Below, in pieces: positions 6,668 to 8,853 of a stretch of 8,853 nucleotides of DNA (positions are counted from its first letter, which is position 1; each line of letters opens with the position of its first letter). Source of the stretch: Bacillota bacterium (GTDB lineage Bacteria > Bacillota > Clostridia > Lachnospirales > Lachnospiraceae); NCBI GenBank assembly GCA_023399455.1, contig JAEWPN010000057.1, forward strand, positions 1 through 8,853, written 5' to 3'. The notes beneath the pieces were generated by a model. It was given only the letters and a program-made list of their open reading frames with translations. It was not told the origin of the DNA and searched no databases. The translations under genes and the position numbers were made by a program.

Positions 6668-6823
6668 CGTATTATATATTTTTAAGACTTTTTATAATTA
6701 GAGGCATTCTTAACTCTTGCTGTATTCAAATTATGGAGATTATCGATATATTATTTCATATGTGCAACTTATATCATGTAATTGTCTGCTGAAATTGATA
6801 TACTGTAAAAAGGAGTGAAGCAA
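6668..6823 (+). other. AT-rich spacer between gapN and the AraC-type gene
   Basis: No gene and no convincing hairpin terminator. Weak -35/-10-like pairs can be found (for example TTCAAA at 6725 and TATATT at 6747, 16 bp apart) but none is strong. TATACT at 6799-6804 is too close to the ribosome binding site at 6810-6815 to be a useful -10. Either gapN transcripts read through or the local promoter is weak or activated. Confidence 0.5.
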
Positions 6824-7165
6824 ATGTCTGTACAAACAATAGAAACAATGGCAAAGTGGGTAGAAAATAACATAACGGAAAATCCGAGTCTGCAGGATAT
6901 GTCATCATATGTTGGTTATTCGCCGTATTACTGCTCTGCAAAGTTTCGTGAGCACATGGGTATGACATATAAACAGTTTCTAGCTCAATGTAAATTAAAA
7001 GGTGCCGCTTATGATCTTTGCATAACCAATGACAAAATAATTGATATTGCGTTCCGATACGGATACTCGTCATCTGAATCGTTTGCCAGAGCTTTTTCTA
7101 AAGCGTTTCAATGTTCGCCGCGCCAATATCGGAATGCTTTCGGTTTTCTGCCGGATTCCCTTTAG
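6824..7165 (+). CDS. Short AraC/XylS-type transcriptional regulator, DNA-binding domain only
   Basis: 113 aa. The ATG at 6824 is chosen because AAGGAG (6810-6815) lies 8 nt upstream; a GTG at 6815 overlaps that site. The whole protein is the two-HTH AraC DNA-binding domain. The first helix-turn-helix is at about 21-53 (LQDMSSYVGYSPYYCSAKFR) and the second at about 70-103 (IIDIAFRYGYSSSESFARAF, then SPRQYR, the family signature). There is no ligand-binding or dimerisation domain, as in MarA and SoxS (about 107-127 aa), so activity is probably set by its amount or by a partner (inference from those families). It lies 42 bp upstream of the methionine aminopeptidase gene on the same strand and may regulate the local genes, including the nitroreductase, which would fit a MarA/SoxS-like redox or xenobiotic response. 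Targets are not shown by the sequence. Confidence 0.88.
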   Translation: MSVQTIETMAKWVENNITENPSLQDMSSYVGYSPYYCSAKFREHMGMTYKQFLAQCKLKGAAYDLCITNDKIIDIAFRYGYSSSESFARAFSKAFQCSPRQYRNAFGFLPDSL

Positions 7166-7207
7166 GGCATATTGCTCCCTCCGAATTTATAGATGTGAGG
7201 AGATAAA

Positions 7208-8083
7208 ATGTCTGATAAATTTGGAAGAAATGATCTCTGTTGGTGTGGCAGCGGTCGGAAATATAAGAAATGTCATGGCCCTATTGAAGAGCAAATTGAA
7301 ATTTACCGCTTAAAGGGATGTGAAGTACCTCATCGGAAATTGCTTAAAACAAAACAGCAGATTGAAGGTATGCGGGAAAGCAGCAAACGAAACATCGCTT
7401 TGCTGGATTTTATTACAAATTATGTGGCTGATGGAGTCACTACGGAAGAACTTGATCGGCTCATCTTTGAGAAAACCAAGGAATTGGGAGGAGTTCCGGC
7501 AACACTTAATTACAACGGTTACCCCAAGAGCGTGTGTATCTCGATCAATGATGTTGTGTGTCATGGTATACCCTCTGATTGTATATTATTGCGAAACGGG
7601 GATATTGTAAATATTGATGTGTCTACAATTTTCAATGGTTTTTTTTCGGATTCTTCACGCATGTTTTGCATTGGTGATGTTTCTGCCGGGAAACAAAAAC
7701 TGGTTGATGTTGCGAAAGAGTGTGTGGAGCTTGGCATTGAACAAGTAAAACCGTGGGGATTTCTTGGAGATGTTGGGCAAGCGGTTCATGACCATGCAAG
7801 GGGAAATGGGTATTCTGTTGTTAGAGAAATCGGAGGCCATGGTATTGGTCTGCAATTTCACGAAGAACCCTGGGTCGGTTATGTAACAAAGAAAGGAACT
7901 GGAATGCTCTTAGTTCCGGGGCTTGTTTTCACGGTAGAACCTATGATAAATATGGGAAAATCCAATATAGTAACGGATAGATTTGATGATTGGACTGTTC
8001 GTACCGCTGACGGGAAGCCTTCTGCTCAATGGGAAAAAACAGTATTAGTTACCGAGACCGGTTATGAGGTGTTGACATATTAG
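7208..8083 (+). CDS. map: Type I methionine aminopeptidase with N-terminal SEC-C zinc motif
   Basis: 291 aa enzyme that removes the initiator Met from nascent proteins (EC 3.4.11.18) in the cytosol. AGGAG (7198-7202) sits 5 nt before the ATG. Residues 9-23 are a SEC-C motif (DLCWCGSGRKYKKCH; C11, C13, C22, H23), the zinc-binding module of the SecA C-terminus, which in some methionine aminopeptidases is thought to contact the ribosome. The catalytic pita-bread domain follows from about 45. All five metal ligands are present: D137 (NIDVS), D148 (FFSDSS), H211 (GGHGIG), E244 (FTVEPM) and E276 (AQWEKT). The active-site H119 and H218 are also there. The common AQYEHT motif reads AQWEKT. This SEC-C form is often a second, non-essential copy beside a housekeeping map; whether another exists cannot be seen here. 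It is followed after 14 bp by the nitroreductase gene, so the two are very likely co-transcribed. Confidence 0.94.
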   Translation: MSDKFGRNDLCWCGSGRKYKKCHGPIEEQIEIYRLKGCEVPHRKLLKTKQQIEGMRESSKRNIALLDFITNYVADGVTTEELDRLIFEKTKELGGVPATLNYNGYPKSVCISINDVVCHGIPSDCILLRNGDIVNIDVSTIFNGFFSDSSRMFCIGDVSAGKQKLVDVAKECVELGIEQVKPWGFLGDVGQAVHDHARGNGYSVVREIGGHGIGLQFHEEPWVGYVTKKGTGMLLVPGLVFTVEPMINMGKSNIVTDRFDDWTVRTADGKPSAQWEKTVLVTETGYEVLTY

Positions 8084-8097
8084 TAAAGGAGATTACC

Positions 8098-8637
8098 ATG
8101 TTAGAACAAATAGAAAGCAGAAGGAGCATCCGTAAATATCTTAATAAAAAAGTTGAAAAAGAGAAGCTTGTCCAAATATTAGAAAGCGCCAGATTGGCAC
8201 CATCCGGAAGCAATACGCAGCCTTGGGTGTTTATTGTAGTTGAATCAGAGGAAATGAAAGCGAAATTATCAAATGCTGATCACCAACAACAGTGGATGAT
8301 GACAGCCCCTGTATTTGTCGTGTGTGTAGCGGATATTCGTTGTCGTATTTCGGAAGGTATCAGCGTAAGGCTGGATGAGAACAGTCCTGAACCGGAGCTC
8401 AAGCAAATTATCAGGGATACAGCCATTGCGATGGAGCATATTTTGCTTGAAGCGGAGCATTTAGGATTGGCAACCTGCTGGACGGCATGGTTTGAACAAG
8501 ATGATGTCAGATTTATCTTGAATATTCCGAAAGATAAATATGTGTGCGGAATAATTACGCTGGGATATGGTGATGAAACACCAAAGCAGAGGCCAAGGAA
8601 AGAGTTGGAAGAAATCGTCCGGTATGAAAGATGGTGA
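8098..8637 (+). CDS. Nitroreductase family protein, FMN-dependent
   Basis: 179 aa flavoprotein of the NfsB-like nitroreductase superfamily, a cytosolic NAD(P)H-dependent reductase of nitro, quinone or related compounds. The ATG at 8098 has AAAGGAG (8085-8091) 6 nt upstream. The FMN-phosphate site SRRSIRKY is at 7-14. LAPSGSNTQPWVFIVV (33-48) is the family's second flavin-contact segment. DTAIAMEHILLEAEHLGLATCW (107-128; the first part is the dimer helix) is typical, and GIITLGYGDETPKQRPRK (151-168) is the C-terminal flavin-binding signature. Length is that of the compact single-domain group, and the stop is a tandem TGA TGA. The natural substrate cannot be read from sequence. It forms a likely operon with the methionine aminopeptidase gene 14 bp upstream and ends 60 bp before a terminator hairpin. 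The AraC-type gene two positions upstream is a plausible regulator (inference). Confidence 0.92.
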   Translation: MLEQIESRRSIRKYLNKKVEKEKLVQILESARLAPSGSNTQPWVFIVVESEEMKAKLSNADHQQQWMMTAPVFVVCVADIRCRISEGISVRLDENSPEPELKQIIRDTAIAMEHILLEAEHLGLATCWTAWFEQDDVRFILNIPKDKYVCGIITLGYGDETPKQRPRKELEEIVRYERW

Positions 8638-8662
8638 TGAATCCTTTAGAAATATTTTGTTA

Positions 8663-8691
8663 TTGACATATTAAAAATAATATGATATAAA
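8663..8691 (+). promoter_or_regulatory. Near-consensus sigma-A promoter directly before a terminator
   Basis: A perfect TTGACA (8663-8668), a 17-bp spacer ending in TGA (an extended -10), and TATAAA (8686-8691). The predicted start near 8698 is the first base of the following hairpin, so a transcript from here would meet the terminator at once. It may drive something beyond the window under attenuation, be an evicted promoter, or be chance in AT-rich DNA. Confidence 0.6.
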
Positions 8692-8697
8692 ATTTTC

Positions 8698-8733
8698 AAG
8701 CAAGGGCGTTAAAATAAACGTTCTTGCTTTTTT
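8698..8733 (+). terminator. Intrinsic terminator downstream of the nitroreductase gene
   Basis: A 13-bp stem (8698-8710 with 8717-8729, including two G-U pairs in RNA at 8705/8722 and 8706/8721) closes an AAAATA loop. It is followed by a run of T through 8733. It ends the map-nitroreductase transcript. Confidence 0.85.
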
Positions 8734-8750
8734 ATTGTAGAACAGTCTTT

Positions 8751-8853
8751 TAATAAACCACCTGCTATGCAGGTGTGATAACAACTGCTTTAGCTTACAG
8801 TAAAAAACCTCCAATGTTATACTAAGTACAGGTTCGCCAACCGTACAAAACAA
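8751..8853 (+). mobile_element. Possible left end of an IS200/IS605-type element, cut by the window edge
   Basis: Three structures are packed in about 100 bp with no gene. A perfect 7-bp hairpin with a TAT loop (CACCTGC at 8759-8765, GCAGGTG at 8769-8775) is the type of subterminal hairpin that TnpA-family transposases recognise. A second hairpin, GTAC-A-GGTT / AACC-GTAC (8826-8846), has one bulged A. AACCTCCAA (8807-8815, an anti-Shine-Dalgarno-like sequence) could pair with a ribosome binding site beyond the edge, as described for IS200 leaders. The transposase gene itself would lie past 8853 and is not seen, so this rests on hairpins and on resemblance to leaders I recall from clostridial IS200-like elements. 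Confidence 0.45.

Noticed and set aside
8072..8077. TTGACA at the end of the methionine aminopeptidase gene as a promoter for the nitroreductase
   Set aside because: Lies inside coding sequence with no -10 at the right distance, and the 14-bp gene spacing argues for co-transcription.
8671..8853. Minus-strand open frame at the right edge
   Set aside because: Runs through the terminator and hairpins, begins outside the window and has no recognisable protein features.

Overview
The window reads as chromosomal DNA from a low-GC, Gram-positive anaerobe, most likely a member of Clostridia. The signs are strong AGGAGG-type ribosome binding sites, AT-rich spacers, sigma-A-type promoters, a GapN-type non-phosphorylating glyceraldehyde-3-phosphate dehydrogenase, a cytidylate kinase-like protein, a DUF2087/HTH regulator and two proteins with a DUF6385-like C-terminal domain. 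All families were assigned by reading the sequence, with no database search, and the genus cannot be fixed.

Layout. (1) 1-566: the 3' part of a cytidylate kinase-like gene on the + strand, closed by a strong intrinsic terminator. (2) 708-1555: a monocistronic + strand HTH/DUF2087 regulator with its own promoter. (3) 1596-4910: a minus-strand cluster of three genes read in the order 4910 to 1596. First is a DNRLRE-like/DUF6385-like protein, then a repeat-rich DUF6385-like protein, then a family 2 glycosyltransferase with TPR repeats. Gaps are 61 and 98 bp, and the second gap holds a strong hairpin. (4) 4911-5200: a divergent intergenic region rich in dyads, with a candidate promoter facing each way. 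(5) 5201-6667: gapN. (6) 6824-8637: a short AraC-type regulator, a methionine aminopeptidase with an N-terminal SEC-C zinc motif, and a nitroreductase, closely packed on the + strand. (7) 8638-8853: a near-consensus promoter running straight into an intrinsic terminator, then hairpin-rich DNA that resembles the left end of an IS200/IS605-type element cut by the window edge.

The most interesting unit is the minus-strand cluster. Two small proteins share a C-terminal domain, lack signal peptides, and have N-terminal modules of surface-structure type (a DNRLRE-like module in one, beta-repeats in the other). They lie directly upstream of a glycosyltransferase of the GT-A plus TPR architecture used for protein glycosylation. 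My inference is a self-contained, possibly glycosylated, surface or spore-coat structure and its modifying enzyme. The + strand genes from 5201 onward are central metabolic, redox and housekeeping-paralogue functions with a local regulator.
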